From: Saccopteryx bilineata | Lineage: Eukaryota > Chordata > Mammalia > Chiroptera > Emballonuridae | Assembly: GCF_036850765.1 (NCBI RefSeq) | Contig: NC_089493.1 | Span: forward strand, 13,517,632-13,581,631 | DNA: 64,000 nt | Direction: 5' to 3' | Part shown: in pieces, positions 34,774 to 47,704 of the stretch | Numbering within the stretch: position 1 is the first letter of the stretch | Layout of the letters: each line of letters starts with the position of its first letter | Made by a program: the position numbers and the translations under genes | Notes under the pieces: generated by a model | What the model was told of the DNA's origin: nothing | The model's input: the letters and a program-made list of their open reading frames with translations, nothing else | Databases searched by the model: none

Positions 34774-35350
34774 ACCATCCATCCACCCACCCACCCACCC
34801 ACCCATCCACTCACCCACCCATCCACTCATCCACCCATCCATTTATCCATCCATCCATCCATCCATCCATCCATCCATCCATCCACCCACCCACCCATCC
34901 ATCCACTCACCCACCCATCCACACACCCACCCATCCATTTATCCATCCATCCATCCATCCATCCACCCACCCACCCATCCACTCACCCACCCATCCATTT
35001 ATCCATCCATTCATCCATCCATCCATCCACCCACCCACCCATCCATCCACCCATCCACCCATCCATCATCCATCCATCCATCCATCCATCCACCTATCTA
35101 TCCACCCATCCATCCATCTATCCATCCATCCACCCACCTATCCATCCATCCACTCATCCACCCATCCATTTATCCATCCATCCATCCATCCATCCATCCA
35201 TCCATCCATCCATCCATCCACCCACCCACCCACCCACCCATCCACCCACCCACCCATCCATCCACCCATCCACCCATCCATTTATCCACTCATCCATCCA
35301 CCCATCTACCCATCCATCATCTATCCATCCATCATCCATCCATCCGTCCA
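34774..35350 (+). repeat. (CCAT/CCAC)n tetranucleotide satellite, ~577 bp
   Basis: Interspersed CCAT and CCAC units with blocks such as CATCCATTTATCCATCCATC recurring every 60-80 bases, so a higher-order repeat lies over the tetranucleotide. The long frames here (over 200 codons of His, Pro, Ile, Ser, Thr) are artefacts. Confidence 0.95.
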
Positions 35351-36370
35351 TTAATCTTTGTGTGACCCATCCCTCCAAAGTGATTTTACACATACTTTCA
35401 GTTTCTAATGCACCTTCTCCTCTTGGTGGGTCTTGTCTATAAAAAGCCTACTGGGTGCCAGGCAGCACCTAAATACTATATATGCATATTATTGTTTCTA
35501 ATCCTCCTTGGGACTCTTCATGGTAGCTATTTTATTGATAGGCCAATTGAGTCTCAGAGAGGCTAAATAACTTGTCTCTCTCTGGTCACATAAATGGTAA
35601 AGAGTGGAGTTGGGATTGGAACCTGGCTTGCTTGATCCATCATCTGGTGAACTCCTACACATCCTTCAAGACCCACTCTAAATGTAACCTCTTCATGAAG
35701 TCATCTCTGACTCTCTTGGCATAGTTATTCCACTTCTGTAGTCCCATTGTCCCTTTAATGTGACATTAATTTATAATTACTTGTTTACTTCTGTATCTTT
35801 CTCCTTAGTGAACTCCTGAAGGCAGGGCTTGCCTGCCTGTACTCCATTAAATATAATCTTACCTCTTCCCTCAGAGATTGGGACACTGTACATTTAATTT
35901 CTCTTCTGATTTTAAACTAATTTAACCTGTTGGCCTGTTTGTCCACTTATTTCTACCATTTACCACTAATCGAATTAGTGTGGAATGAGAATTCAATCCC
36001 AGAAGAGCTAATGGAACAAGAGGTCTCAAGTTCAAGTCAAGCCCTTAGCAATATTGTGGACTCTGACTTCAACCACTTCCTGCCCCCTGTAACACTATCC
36101 CCTCCCCCATGGGCACCAAGGGCTCTCTATCTCTTCTCCCTCTTAGTAGGGACACTGGATGATAAATATTCACGCCAAGTTAACGTCCCTGCATCCCTTT
36201 CTTCAGGGATCTGCATTTGATTCAGAAGGAACTAAGAGTGAAATTCCATTTGCCTGTACTTAGAGTGGGCCGTAGGGTGACTTGCATGATCCCTTTCCTC
36301 CATAGAACATATTAAAAATTCCATTTTATGACTGCATTGATATAAAGACAAATATAATCCAGGATGATTG
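35351..36370. other. Intergenic, MIR and L2 fragments
   Basis: MIR-like at about 35440-35620 and an L2 3' end at about 35640-35840. No gene seen. Confidence 0.5.
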
Positions 36371-36376
36371 ACATTC

Positions 36377-36509
36377 ATTTTTTCTTTCTCTTTCTTTCTT
36401 TTCCTCCCTCCCTCCCTCCCTCCTTCCCTTTCTTCTTCCTTCCCTCTCTCCCTCCCTCCCTCCCTTTTTTCCTCTCTCCCCCTTTCTTTCCTTCCTCCCT
36501 CCCTCCTTA
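36377..36509 (+). repeat. Polypyrimidine (TTTC/TCCC)n tract
   Basis: About 130 bases of C and T only, in TTTC and TCCC blocks. Confidence 0.95.
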
Positions 36510-38917
36510 TGCAGGAGCTGACGCTTTACTACAGAAAGGCTGCCCTGACAGAGTATGAACCAGCAGCAGGAGGTTGAACCCATCCATTCCTGATACATAG
36601 GGGCTGGGGTTCCCATACGCAGCCCCGGATGCTCTATTTATCCCCTTCAACAACTGTCACTTCCAGCCTCTCTGCTCTGGACCTGCCACTGGCCACACAG
36701 CAGACAGCACTCTTCAGGGTGACATCCACCATGTAGTTCCCGGGCACTAGCTCCATGCCCTCAGGCTTGCTTCCCAGTCCACGCTGCAGCGCTGTGGGTG
36801 TTGCTGACTGTACCCAGTGGTGGTGGGCACCGTGGCTGGCGGGGGCCACCTGACTGCGGTGGGGAGGGCGGTGGGGTGAGGCGAGAAGGGTGAGGAGAGG
36901 AAATGGCTACTGCGAACCCTGCTGGGGAAGTGTGGCTCTGAGGGAAGGAGAGAGACGAGGTGGCAATCAAAGGAGTTTTTTGTTTCTTTTCTACCTTGTT
37001 GTACCGGGAGTGACTCAGGTACAGTGCCAGGGTTCCATGGGGCACCCGGGTGAGTGTTTAAAGCTTTGGCGTCGGCCAGACCCATCTCTTCACTCCTCTA
37101 GCCTGGGAACCTTTAACTTCTGTCACCTTGGACTGACCACTTCTCTGAGCTCCTGTTCCTTCGTTGTGAAGCAGGGACTGTAACTGTTATGTGGTATGGT
37201 GACTGCAGTGACAGCAGAAAGTCATGTCGGGCACCGGGCAGGGCGCAGGGCAGAAACTCAGCACACGGTCGGTTGCTGTGGGGACAGAGGCAGCCCATTG
37301 AAGAGACCAACCGGGCAGAAGAGAAAGGGGGAGTGGCGAGCCCCGCCCCTCAGCCAAGGCCTTACATGGCTCTGCGCCAAACACAGACCCAGAGATTCCG
37401 GTCGCCTGGCCCTGACCGCGGTGCACCTGCCCCGCCCCGCTGAGTGTTTTAAGCAGAGTCACGCCAGAGGACGCAGGGCTGGACCGGGGACTTCATGGAG
37501 TTCCGGTGACAGGCTGGGTGAACGAGTTGGGGACCTGCAGGCTGCTAGTGGTTGGTTAATACATGTCTATATGTATAAACCGACTTTGGCCCAAGCCTTG
37601 CTTTCCTCATTTCCTGGCAGCAAGGTTTGGTGGAGTTGCTAGCTCTCACCTCAGAGTTGTCACCATCATCGTGCAGAGGACCTAAACATTGTAAACGACC
37701 AGGTTTGCTCCAGTCAGGTCTCAGGAGGAACCAGAAATGGGCTCCTGAAGCGAGATAAGAGGACCAGAAAGTCAGGAGAAGGGGAGAAGTGTGGGATCAC
37801 GGTGGCCAAGCTGAGTGAGAAAACGGAGCGACCAGGGTAGAAAGGTTATAATATCTCCAGATCAATCTCACCATCTCCCTAGCAGCGGCAGCCAAAGATT
37901 GCTCCGTGGCTGAAAGACAGCCGACTGGCTGCACCGGAAGGGACCGGGGGATTTGCCCTGCAATGTGCCGTCCCCACATGTCCTAAGTATCTTAATTATG
38001 ACCGTCCGGTGAGAAGCATCCCCTCCCCCATCTGTTATATGTTCTATTCATGGGACAACTGAGGCTTCCAATTAAGGGTCCACTTATGCAAGGCTTTAGA
38101 CGTAGAACTGTCTGGGGGAATATTTCTAAAATTTTTCTTTGTGACCCTCTGGGTGGGAGGTAATTTCTGTGGCGGAAGAACGATTGTCTCCACTCTCTCG
38201 GCACGGACAGTGGAGACATGAAACCCTGAACAGGGAGCTCGTGTCTGCTTCCCACGAGGGGCTCCACACCGTGCCAGGGCGCCACCCCCAGCCGCCATCC
38301 CTGATCTGACAAAAAAGGGAAGGAGGAAATAAGAAATGTTTTGGATCAAAAAACAAATAGACAGTTGTAACTGGATATTCCTGCCCCCATAACTCCATTC
38401 TCGAGAAAGTTCTTTGACTTCGATATAGCCATGGCATCCTCATTGGCAATAATCTTGAAGAATTCTTCTTCTCGAAGCTAATTAGAGACATATGTTAGGT
38501 TCAGTGAGAGGCCCCCTTCCCCTCTAAGGTGTAGAAAGCAAAAGGAAAGACAGTTCTTCATGAAAGGTGAGAACCGTTCATTCCTCACAAGAATCCAGGA
38601 AGGAAGGAGACAGGGATGTGGGAAGCTGTACTAGTCAGGGTGCTCTAGAGAAACAGAACCAACAGGAGACAGGCAGAAAGACAGACAGACAGACGGACAG
38701 GTCCTGATTGAAGAGGTCTGGGGAAAGGCTTGGAAAATCTGCATTCAGGCGACTGTCTGGATTTTGAGGGTGGTGGGACATTCCGATGCATGAGGCCTCT
38801 GGCAGGTAGTTATGCCAGGACTTAAAGTCCAAGGCCAGCCGCTGCCCTTACTCAACCAGCCAATGCCCTAGGATGACGCAGAAATCTTTTACCCAAGGAC
38901 AATCACAAGGTGATATA
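36510..38917. other. Intergenic, no gene recognised
   Basis: GC-moderate sequence with many short frames, none identifiable. An old interspersed repeat end (CTAGTCAGGGTGCTCTAGAG at 38632) is present. Confidence 0.4.
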
Positions 38918-38927
38918 TATATATATA

Positions 38928-39307
38928 TTTTTTTTTTTTCTGAAGCTGGAAACAGGGAGAGACAGTCAGACAGACTCCCGCATGCGCCCGACCGGAATCC
39001 ACCCGGCATGCCCACCAGGGGCGATGTTCTGCCCACCAGGGGGCGATGCTCTGCCCCTCCGGGGCGTTGCTCTGTTGCGACCAGAGCCACTCTAGCGCCT
39101 GGGGCAGAGGCCAAGGAGCCATCCCCAGCGCCCGGGCCATCTTTGCTCCAATGGAGCCTTGGCTGCGGGAGGGGAAGAGAGAGACAGAGAGGAAGGGGGG
39201 GGGTGGAGAAGCAAATGGGTGCTTCTCCTATGTGCCCTGGCCGGGAATCGAACCCGGGTCCCCCGCATGCCAGGCCAACTCTCTACCGCTGAGCCAACTG
39301 GCCAGGG
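38928..39307 (-). mobile_element. SINE, family A
   Basis: Full-length minus-strand copy with flanking repeat CACAAGGTGATAT on both sides (38906 and 39309). Confidence 0.94.
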
Positions 39308-39605
39308 CCACAAGGTGATATTTTTTTAAAAAGTCCCTTACACATAAAAAAAGTGTCACCTTCTGCATTAATCCAGGACACTAAATCATTACTTCTGTCT
39401 AATGCCTGAGCGAGGGCCCTGTTTACAGAGCCATGACCTGGGTGTCTGGGCCATTCAGGACAATCAGAAACAGCTCTGAGATTCGAAGCAGAGATTCCGT
39501 TCTGGAGGCACCGGGGTCTGGTAACCGTGGTGACACTTGATGGGGAAGGGCCTCTTTCCTGTTCTTTATAGCTCATGTTCAGAACAACATTCTTTATTGG
39601 GAAAA

Positions 39606-39750
39606 AAATCACCTAGAGGACTCGTTAAAATACAGTTTGCTGGGTCCTGTCCTAAGAGCTTCTGATTCCGTGAGTCGGGCTTGAGAGCTGAGAAGGGGCG
39701 TTTCCAACAAGTCCCCCAGCTGCCGCCGCCAGCGGTCTGGGCACCACACT
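39606..39750 (+). mobile_element. MER5A-type hAT-Charlie fragment
   Basis: Typical strings AATCACCTAGAGGACTCGTT, TTGCTGGGTCCTG and GAGCTTCTGATTCCGTGAGT run in order, ending in GGCACCACACTCTCAGACC. Confidence 0.8.
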
Positions 39751-39884
39751 CTCAGACCGACGGCCGTACATCAATGGCCAAGACCTGCTTAGGATGTGAG
39801 ACCTAAATTGGAATCACAGGTGTACACTCAGGTCACCGCCCGAACTGAGGTGTGACTGGCTGGGTGCAATCTTGAGAAAGTCTT

Positions 39885-40640
39885 GGTTTTTTTGTTGTTT
39901 TGTTTTTAAATTTTACTTCAAGATAATTTTGGACTTAGAGCCAAATTGTAAAAATAGTGCCGAGAGTTCCTACATACCTTTTACCCAACTTCCCTTTATG
40001 GTAACATCCTACACAACCACGGAGCAATCACCAACACCAAGAATTTAACCTTAGTACACGACTGTTAACTAGACTACAGCTTACTGGGTTTCAGCCCATG
40101 CTTCCCACTTGTGTTTTTTTCACGCACCAAGATCCAGTCTGGGTCCTACGTTGCATTGCATGGTCCTATCTGCTTCTCCTTCCCATTTACAATGCTACAT
40201 CTGTCTTCTTGTCTTTCATCGGTTTGACAGCTTTATTTTGTAGGATGTCCCTTGTGGTGCCTGTCGATTTCTCATGATTAGCCTGAAGTTGTGTGTTATT
40301 GGGAAGGATGCCACGGACACGCTGTGCCTGTCGTAGGGCATCGTCCCAGGTGGCACGTGGAATTGCTACTGTGTACAGATGACGTTAACTCACTTGACTA
40401 ATGTGGTGTCTGTCGGAATTCTACACAGGAAAGTTCCTGTTTTCTCTTTGTAATTACTAAATTCTGCTTAGACTTCAACAACCCCGATTTTAACATCCAT
40501 CGGCTGGTCTTGCCTGCGGGAACTGTTACATTCATGTTCTGAGGGCAATTTCCTATTTTCCTAATTCCTTCTATGTTTATTAATTGGAATTCTTCTGTAT
40601 GGAAGAGCTGTTTCTTCTGTGGTTGCGGATCTCTGACGTG
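39885..40640 (+). mobile_element. L1M 3' end (old)
   Basis: Typical L1M 3'-terminal strings: GGTAACATCCTACACAACCA, AACTAGACTACAG and CTCATGATTAGCCTGAAGTT. Heavily diverged. Confidence 0.75.
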
Positions 40641-42022
40641 GGAGCCGCACTGCCCTAAGTCCAAAGCCCAGGGCTGCTACTGAAGACACCGCCGTGGGGC
40701 ACTTTCCAGTGGTGGTGCAAAGAAAATACTTGGGTTTGACAGCTGGAAGAAAACGCAGCCCGGCCTGAAGAGGGAGCTGTGGCCAGAGGGCTCTGAGGCT
40801 GCGTGGAGCCTGGACGAAGGGCCCGCTTCCCCATACAGACAGCTGGGGTCTCCTAGCTGCACACCCTCAGCCCTGGAGCTCAGAGAAGGAGCCGCACCTC
40901 CATGCCTACTTCCTGTGTGAAAAACAAGGTAGTTGGATGGGATGGTTCCTAAGGATGCTTTCTGCTCAACATTTCAGTTCCATTAGGCATAGGTTTTCTC
41001 CTTTATCTTCTTTATTGCCCCCGTCTTTCCTCATCATTTCTGGAAGAACTGTGTGTACACCACTCATCGTATAAAAACAACAGCTATCTCTTTGAACTCG
41101 GCTCTCATCCCCCAAAATGTTCTCTCCTGCATATATAACTATCAATAGTCCTTGTTCCTCCCGTGGACATTTTAACGACTTGCGAGGCTATGTAACGACT
41201 TGGTACCGTCCCAGAAGGCAGAACTGAAACAGATTAGACAAGAAAAGCCAAACTTTATTTTCCAGCCTAGAATGTTTCTCCAGCCGTGAATCCAAGATGA
41301 GGCGCCTATCTCCAAAGGTTAATTTCCTGCTTCCTTTTTCTCTGAGTGTAACAAATGCTGTTTAATTAGGCACCCCCCCCCCCCGTCCCACTGTCTGCAA
41401 ATGAGCACTCATGTAATCTGAGTTAATAAAATGAGGATTTATTGAATGTTCAAGTCTAATAAATAGCCGTGATCTTTGCCAGGGACCCTGGCAAAAATGA
41501 AACGATCTCTGTGGCCACTGGAAGGGAAAATGTTAAACTATATTGATATATTCTGTAGTTTTAAAGGTGAGTTTTTTCCACCACTTTGCTGCAGTTCAAA
41601 GGCCTGAAGCTGAATTTTGTTTTCTTAGCCCACTGAGGTCCCAAAGACAGCTTAGCCAAGCATTAAGATCTTAAAAATAAAAAGAAAAGAAAAAACAAAC
41701 AGTAGAGAAGCAGGTACACAATACAACAGACGGTTGCCTGAGTCACGGCACCACGGACAAACCCACTCTGAGGGCGGTCCAGAGCCCTGGTACATTTTCA
41801 AATGTTCCCCCTGCTTGCTCTGAAGGGGCTGGGAGAGGAAGTGAATTAGGCTGTGCAGAGTTCCTGGGAGAATGAGGATCTTCAGGGTTTTTATTTCCAA
41901 ATGAATAACAGAGCAGCAGGAAATCGAGGCTTATTTAACTCCCCCTCCATATCTCCCTTAAGCAGTTAAAACCCTGCAGCAGGATGAGTAAACAGTGCAA
42001 GGTCTTGGGTTGCTTTAGTGAT
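40641..42022. other. Intergenic / possible KCNK13 3' UTR
   Basis: No gene recognised. Minus-strand AATAAA-type signals occur (complements near 41434 and 41890), but I cannot say which ends the KCNK13 transcript. A C-run lies at 41370-41385. Confidence 0.4.
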
Positions 42023-42024
42023 TC

Positions 42025-42396
42025 TTTTTTTTTTTTTTAAATTCAGTGAGAGGAGGAGAGGCAGAGACAGACTCCTGCATGCACCCTGACCAGGATCCAC
42101 CCAGCAAACCCACTAGGGGGCAATGCTCTTCCATCTGGGGCACTGCTCTATTGCTCAGCAACCAAGCTCTTCTTAGTGCCTAAGGCAGAGGGCATGGAGC
42201 CATCCTCAGCGCCCAGTACCAACTTGCTCCAAATGAGCTGTGGCTGCAGGAGGGTAAGAGAGAGAGAGGGAGAGAAGCGAGAGGGGGAGGGGTGGAGAAG
42301 CAGATGGTTGCTTCTCCTGTGTGCCCTGACTGGAACTGAACCCAGGACATCCACACACTAGGCCAATGCTCTATCACTGAGCCAACCATGGAGGGC
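42025..42396 (-). mobile_element. SINE, family A-like older subfamily
   Basis: Minus-strand copy just downstream of the KCNK13 stop codon, so probably within its 3' UTR. Head GGTTGGCTCAGTGATAGAGC. Confidence 0.85.
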
Positions 42397-42547
42397 CAGG
42401 CAGCTGGATGCTCCTTGGTGCCAGGCGGTTCCTACAGCTGGGCTTATTGAAGCAGGAGGAACAGTTGCAGCATGAACACAGCTGTGGGCAGAGCTGAGCT
42501 GGGTGACGGTCCTCTCGGCGGCCACTCTCCCCTCAGCCTCCTCGCTC

Positions 42548-43440
42548 CTATCTGTCTCCGCTTGTCTCTGCCAGCCTGTTGTTCATTATGGCAAAGGCTC
42601 CCACCCCCCCTGAGAATTCATTGTCCCAGGGCAGCGTGCCTGCCTGGTGGGGGCAGCCGTTGGCCATCTCAGACAGCTGCTTCTGCAGGGTGGCCGGTGA
42701 GACCTTGTTGGCTGCCAAGAAGTCCTTCATGGAGATCATCTCCCCCGAGGGACGCCGCCCATCCGTGTCACTCTCCATCACCCCATCCGTTTCTATGGAG
42801 ATGCTGCACGGGTTCTGGACGCTGCCCGGCATCACCGCATTCCTCTGTGACCGCGGGAGTGCCCTCGGGCACTGCTGGCAGCACCCGCCATCCATCTTCC
42901 TCAGGATCCAGTTCACGGACTGCTTGATGAGAATGGAGATGACGTTGAACAAGGAGTAGATGCAGCAGACGCCCATGAGGATGAAGACAAAGTTGGCGAA
43001 GCGGTAGAGGCCTTGCCTCTCATACTGGGCGTTCTGGCTGCTGACGAGGTCCCCAAAGCCAATGGTGCTGAAAGCCACAAAGCAGAAGTAGAGTGAGTCA
43101 AAGTAGCTCCAGCCTTCGATGGAGGTGTACATGGCGGACGCACAGCAGGAGATGAGGAGGGAGGCCGTGCACAGGATCAGCATGACGTAGTACACGGAGG
43201 GCTTCCAGCCAGCCAGGCCACCCACCTCGCACTTCCCCACGCTCTTCAGGCTCTCCTGGGGCAGTGCCTTCCGTCTCCTGAGCTGCTGCTGGCGGCACGA
43301 CTTCATGGTGTAGGCGATGACAGTGATCAGGCGCTCCAGGAAGAGGTTGAAGAACAAGATGGTGCTTGCACACCCAATGAGGCCATAAAAGATCAGAAAG
43401 ATTTTTCCTCCTACTGTCGCTGGGGTTGTCATGCCAAACC
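42548..43440 (-). CDS. KCNK13: Two-pore-domain K+ channel THIK-1, exon 2 (partial gene)
   Basis: KCNK13 is a background K+ channel of the plasma membrane, known in microglia and other cells. The exon opens after CTCCTGCAG with two bases completing a Gly, then FGMTTPATVG. So the first selectivity filter (TIGFG) is split between exons 1 and 2. It then encodes M2 (about GKIFLIFYGLIG to LFFNLFLERL), a basic loop (RRRKALPQ), M3 (VYYVMLILCTASLLISCC), pore loop 2 with TIGFGDL, M4 (FANFVFILMGVCCIYSLFNV) and a long cytosolic tail ending LAETSGDR, with a TAG stop at 42548-42550. This gives 296 whole codons out of about 400 for the family. The frame is intact. Exon 1 (N-terminus, M1, cap, most of pore 1) is not in the window and should lie beyond 64000, as the human intron is very long. 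KCNK12 is the close paralogue. The PSMC1 neighbourhood supports KCNK13. Confidence 0.95.
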
Positions 43441-44141
43441 CTGCAGGAGAAAAAAGTCAGAGGAGAGATGAGTAAGGGAGGTCTTTGCTGTGAATGGGGT
43501 CAGGGTCTCGGCTCTGATGTGGGCAAAGGACCTAATAAGTGTCACCAAAGCCCTCAGTCCACGTCCTCCTAGGAATGAGAGGGGAAGTCTTACTTCCTTC
43601 GGAAGACACTACCTGATGTTCAGAGCCAGGGCCACTGTGCAAACCCGAAAGAAGGCCCTCGTCCTTCAGGTTTGGTGATGAGAAGGTGAGTGGGCTGGAT
43701 TTCAGCCTCCCTTCCCCACTCTGCCAGACATCCCGTACAGTGCACAGCCGAACAACCACACTCAGCAGACGCTCAGAGAGATTAACAAAGGTTCATACAA
43801 AGAAAAGGCATATATAGACTCACTGAAACTCACTTATTCTGTAAACTTACTGAGCGCCATCCCAGGATTGAGGGAGAGACGCGTGGGAAAGACAGATATG
43901 GCCCCTGCCCTCAGGAAGATCTAGTCCAGCGAGGTGATTATCATATTGTGTGATAGGTGTTATGCTGGAGGAGGTACAGGACCCCATGGTCCCCATGGAG
44001 CTGCTTAGGGGGGACCCATTTCAGATTTGGGGTTCTGGGAAGACTAGCAGGGAGAGTTGAAAGCTAAAAGGAGTAAGATAGTCAAGAAAAGTGTGTGTGT
44101 GTCTGTGTGTAATGATGGTGATGGTGTCCCCACCATCCTCA
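43441..44141 (-). other. KCNK13 intron 1, acceptor end
   Basis: The acceptor is preceded by a pyrimidine tract (TTTTTTCTCCTGCAG on the minus strand). A MIR3-like stretch lies at about 43830-43970. Confidence 0.6.
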
Positions 44142-45100
44142 TGTGATGGTGATGGTGATGGTGATGATGGTGATGGTGATGGTGGTGGTGGTGATGGTGA
44201 TGATGGTGATGGTAGTGATGGTAATGATGGTGGTGGTGGTGATGGTGGTGATGGTGATGGTGATGGTGGTGATGGTGATGGTGGTGGTGGTGGTGATGGT
44301 GGTTGTGGTGATGGTGGTGGTGGTGATGGTAATGATGGTGGTGATGGTGATGGTGGTGATGGTGGTAGTGGTGGTGCTGGTGGTGATGGTGGTTGTGGTG
44401 ATGGTGATGGTGGTGATGGTGGTGATGGTGCTGGTGGTGCTGGTGGTGGTGGTGGTGGTGGTGATGGTGGTGGTGGTGGTGATGGTAGTGGTGGTGGTGA
44501 TGGTGGTTGTGGTGGTGGTGGTGATGGTGGTGGTGGTGGTGGTGGTGATGGTGGTGGTGGTGGTGGTGATGGTGATGGTGGTAGTGGTGGTGGTGGTGGT
44601 GATGGTGGTGGTGGTGGTGGTGGTGATGGTGATGGTGGTGGTGGTGGTGATGGTGATGGTGGTGGTGGTGGTGGTTGTGGTGATGGTGGTGATGGTGATG
44701 ATGGTGATGGTGGTGATGGTGCTGGTGGTGGTGGTGGTGGTGCTGGTGGTGGTGATGGTGGTGATGATGGTGGTGGTGGTGGTGGTGATGATGGTGATGA
44801 TGGTGATTGTGGTGGTGATAGTGGTGATGGTGATGATGGTGGTGGTGGTGGTGGTGGTGGTGGTGGTGATGATGGTGGTGGTGGTGGTGATGGTGATGGT
44901 GGTGGTGGTGGTGGTAGTGGTGATGGTGATGATGGTGATGATGGTGATTGTGGTGGTGGTGGTGGTGGTGGTGGTGGTGGTGGTGGTGGTGGTGATGGTG
45001 GTGGTGATGATAGTGATGATGGTGGTGATGATGATGATAGTGGTGATGGTGGTGGTGATGGTGGTGATGGTGGTGGTGATGATGGTGATGGTAATAATGG
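44142..45100 (+). repeat. ~960-bp (GGT/GAT)n trinucleotide array
   Basis: Nearly uninterrupted GGT and GAT triplets (GTG-GTG-ATG motifs), starting about 700 bases upstream of the KCNK13 exon 2 acceptor. In the KCNK13 sense direction the units are ACC/ATC; frames read poly-His or Pro/Ser and stay open for over 360 codons by composition. Confidence 0.96.
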
Positions 45101-46680
45101 GGATACCAAGAATCAGAAGACAGCGTTCTCACGAAGCATAGGATTCAAATGGGAAAATGTTCTATTTTTTCCCCCAAAGTCTTCCTGTTCAATCCCAGAG
45201 GTGACAATTATTTTCCTCTTGGAGATCAGATTAGCAGGAGTTAGTAAGAGTGGTTCTCAGTCATAGATAACAGCAATAATTTATTGAGCACCTATTAAGT
45301 TCAAGAGCCTGCATAGGTGTTTGGGTCACACAGAGATGGCCTGTACAAAGTCCTCGACCTCAAGGAGCCCAGCATCTAGGCTGAGACAGGAAAACTGCTA
45401 TCTACACAACAAAACACAGTGAGTCAAGGACCAGAACAAAGGCATGATGGGGCTACCATGGCTTCAGGGTCCTGAGCGCAGCCTCGTGTGGAGCGAGTGA
45501 CTAGTGCACATAGAGGTTTGCTGCTGAAGCCCATTCACAAGCTTGGCAAACTGATTTTTTTCCAATGATTGAGACTCCTAGTGGTTTTGCGATACATTCC
45601 AGGATTTAAAATTTTCTGGAGTCTATCTTGTTTATTTGGTTTAAAAACATCAGTTCTAGTACAGAAAAGACAATTCATCACTTTTGATTGCCTACTATAT
45701 TCTATTAATCACTGCCATCTTCTCAATCAGCAAAAATAACAGCCAATGGTGCCAATGGTAGTGTTCATGGAAGCAACGGCAGACAGTCTCCGAATGTTTG
45801 CAGTTAGAGGTGTTTCCATAGCACTTACCACCCTCAGAGTTTAAACGTGTGTGAGCTAATTGTGCTGGCTTTTTCTCTGGAAAGCTTGCCCAATGGTGGA
45901 AAGTCAGAATCAGAACCCAGACTTGCCTTGTCTCCTAGGCCTGTGCTCTTTCCACCTGACTTTGCCGAGTGAGCGGGAGCCACTGTCAGATGCACCATTG
46001 TGAATGGCATTGAGGGAAGATACGAACCGAGCGTTTCTAGTTCCAGGCTTTCCCCAGACACCCAGACTGCAGTGGCAGCCAAATGTAGTACCGAAATCAG
46101 GAGCTCGGGTGGCATTGGAAGCTGAACCCCTACAGTCTTTACTTACTAAAACATGCATTTTAAAATGTATTCATACCTCTTCCAACAAGGGATGCAAATA
46201 AGTCCGTTTAAAAACCTGGGATGCTCCATGCGTTTTGGCGTCCTTGTACTTTATAGGCACACAAATAAAACTGACTGTCACAGGTGGTGCTTTTCCACAC
46301 ACAATTTATCTGCTGTGCTTCCAGCCTGAGGTCATCTGACTTGTCTGGGAGCAGGTGGGCTAGCCGATGGGAGGCCAGACGCACACACGTTTAGTTTGGA
46401 GGCCCAGGAAGCTCACCTGGCAGTCTGCTCCAGTCTAGCTCTGACCCATTTCAGGTTTGTTTCATGTGACTTCAATCCCTAGGCAGCTCCTGGGACCAAA
46501 CCTGGCTCCCTGGTGTCTTTGGGGCCAGGAATGAAGGAACCAGGGACTGCTGGGGTCCCAGTTAACTCCAGAAGAGCGCTTCATTGACCAAGAAGAGAGG
46601 AGGGCAGGCCTGCAGTCTCCCAGCTTTTTATAGTATATCCATCGTCCACTACATACTCTTATAAAAAAAACTTAAGGTAA
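45101..46680. other. KCNK13 intron, no gene recognised
   Basis: A MIR3-like stretch lies at about 45255-45400. Otherwise unremarkable. Confidence 0.5.
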
Positions 46681-46689
46681 AAAAAGTAA

Positions 46690-47009
46690 AAGCTTTGCAT
46701 TATGACGTTTTTCAAACACACAAAGGCCAAGAGGAGACTAAAAACCCCTCATTTTCCAGTTCCAGCAGTTGTCAACACTCTTTGCCAATCATGTCTCTGC
46801 TATCTCAGCCCGCCCCCTTTATTTGCTGGAGTCGTTTAAAGTAAATCCCAGGAAGTTCCTATTTCGTCCATTGATAACTGGGCATCTGTAACTGGCAAGA
46901 ACGTTATGCTCTCATAGTAACCATTATGCCATTATCACATCTAACAGAATCAACACTGCTTCCTTAACACCAAATAATACCCAATCCATAGTCAGATTTC
47001 TCAAAGTTA
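46690..47009 (+). mobile_element. L1M 3'-UTR fragment
   Basis: Typical strings CAGTTGTCAACACTCTTTGC, TGCTGGAGTCGTTTAAAGTA and CCATTATCACATCTAACA. Cut by the following SINE. Confidence 0.7.
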
Positions 47010-47039
47010 TCTTTTAGATTTTATTTATTGATTTTAGAG

Positions 47040-47089
<50 letters not shown>

Positions 47090-47238
47090 CAGGGCAGTGG
47101 GGGAGGAGCAGGAAGCATCAAAGCAGAGTTGCTTCTTGTATGTGCCTTGACCGGGCAAATGCGGGTTTCAAACCGGCAACCTCAGCATTCCAGCATTCCA
47201 GGCTGATGCTTTATCCACTGCGCCACCACAGGCCAGGC
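47010..47238 (-). mobile_element. SINE, family D, with (GA)n
   Basis: Minus-strand copy with a long GA tract (47039-47084). Flanks TCAAAGTTAT / TCAAAATTAT. Confidence 0.87.
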
Positions 47239-47359
47239 TCAAAATTATTTTTTTAACAGATCAGCAGTACAGTATAAATCATGATACTAACAAGGTCCAT
47301 GCATTTTATCTTTTAAATCTCTTGTATTTGTTAACAGTCTCCCTTCCCATTTTCTTTCT

Positions 47360-47704
47360 TTTCTTTTCTTTTTTTTTTTTTTACAGAGACAGAGAGAGAG
47401 AGTCAGAGAGAGGGATAGATAAGGACAGACAGACAGGAAGGGAGAGAGATAAGAAGCATCAATTCTTTGTTGTGGCACCTTAGTTGTTCATTGATTGCTT
47501 TCTCATATGTGCCTTGACCAGGGGCTACAGCAGAGCAAGTGACCCCTTGCTCAAATCAGTGACCTTGGGCTCAAATCAGCGACCTTTGGGCTCAAGCTAG
47601 CAACCATGGGGTCATGTGCTCAAGCTGGTGACCTTGGGGCTTCGAACCTGGGTTCTCTGCGTCCCAGTCTGACGCTCTATCCACTGCGCCACCGCCTGGT
47701 CAGG
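47360..47704 (-). mobile_element. SINE, family B long subtype
   Basis: Minus-strand copy with CTTGAG-type repeats. Flanks CCTTCCCATTTTCTTT / CCCTCCCATTTTCTTT form the target duplication. Confidence 0.9.

Noticed and set aside
34724..35442. ORFs of over 200 codons rich in His, Pro, Ile and Thr
   Set aside because: Artefacts of the CCAT/CCAC satellite.
44021..45266. ORFs of 330-390 codons (poly-His, poly-Gly/Asp, Met/Val, Pro/Ser)
   Set aside because: Compositional artefacts of the GGT/GAT triplet array.
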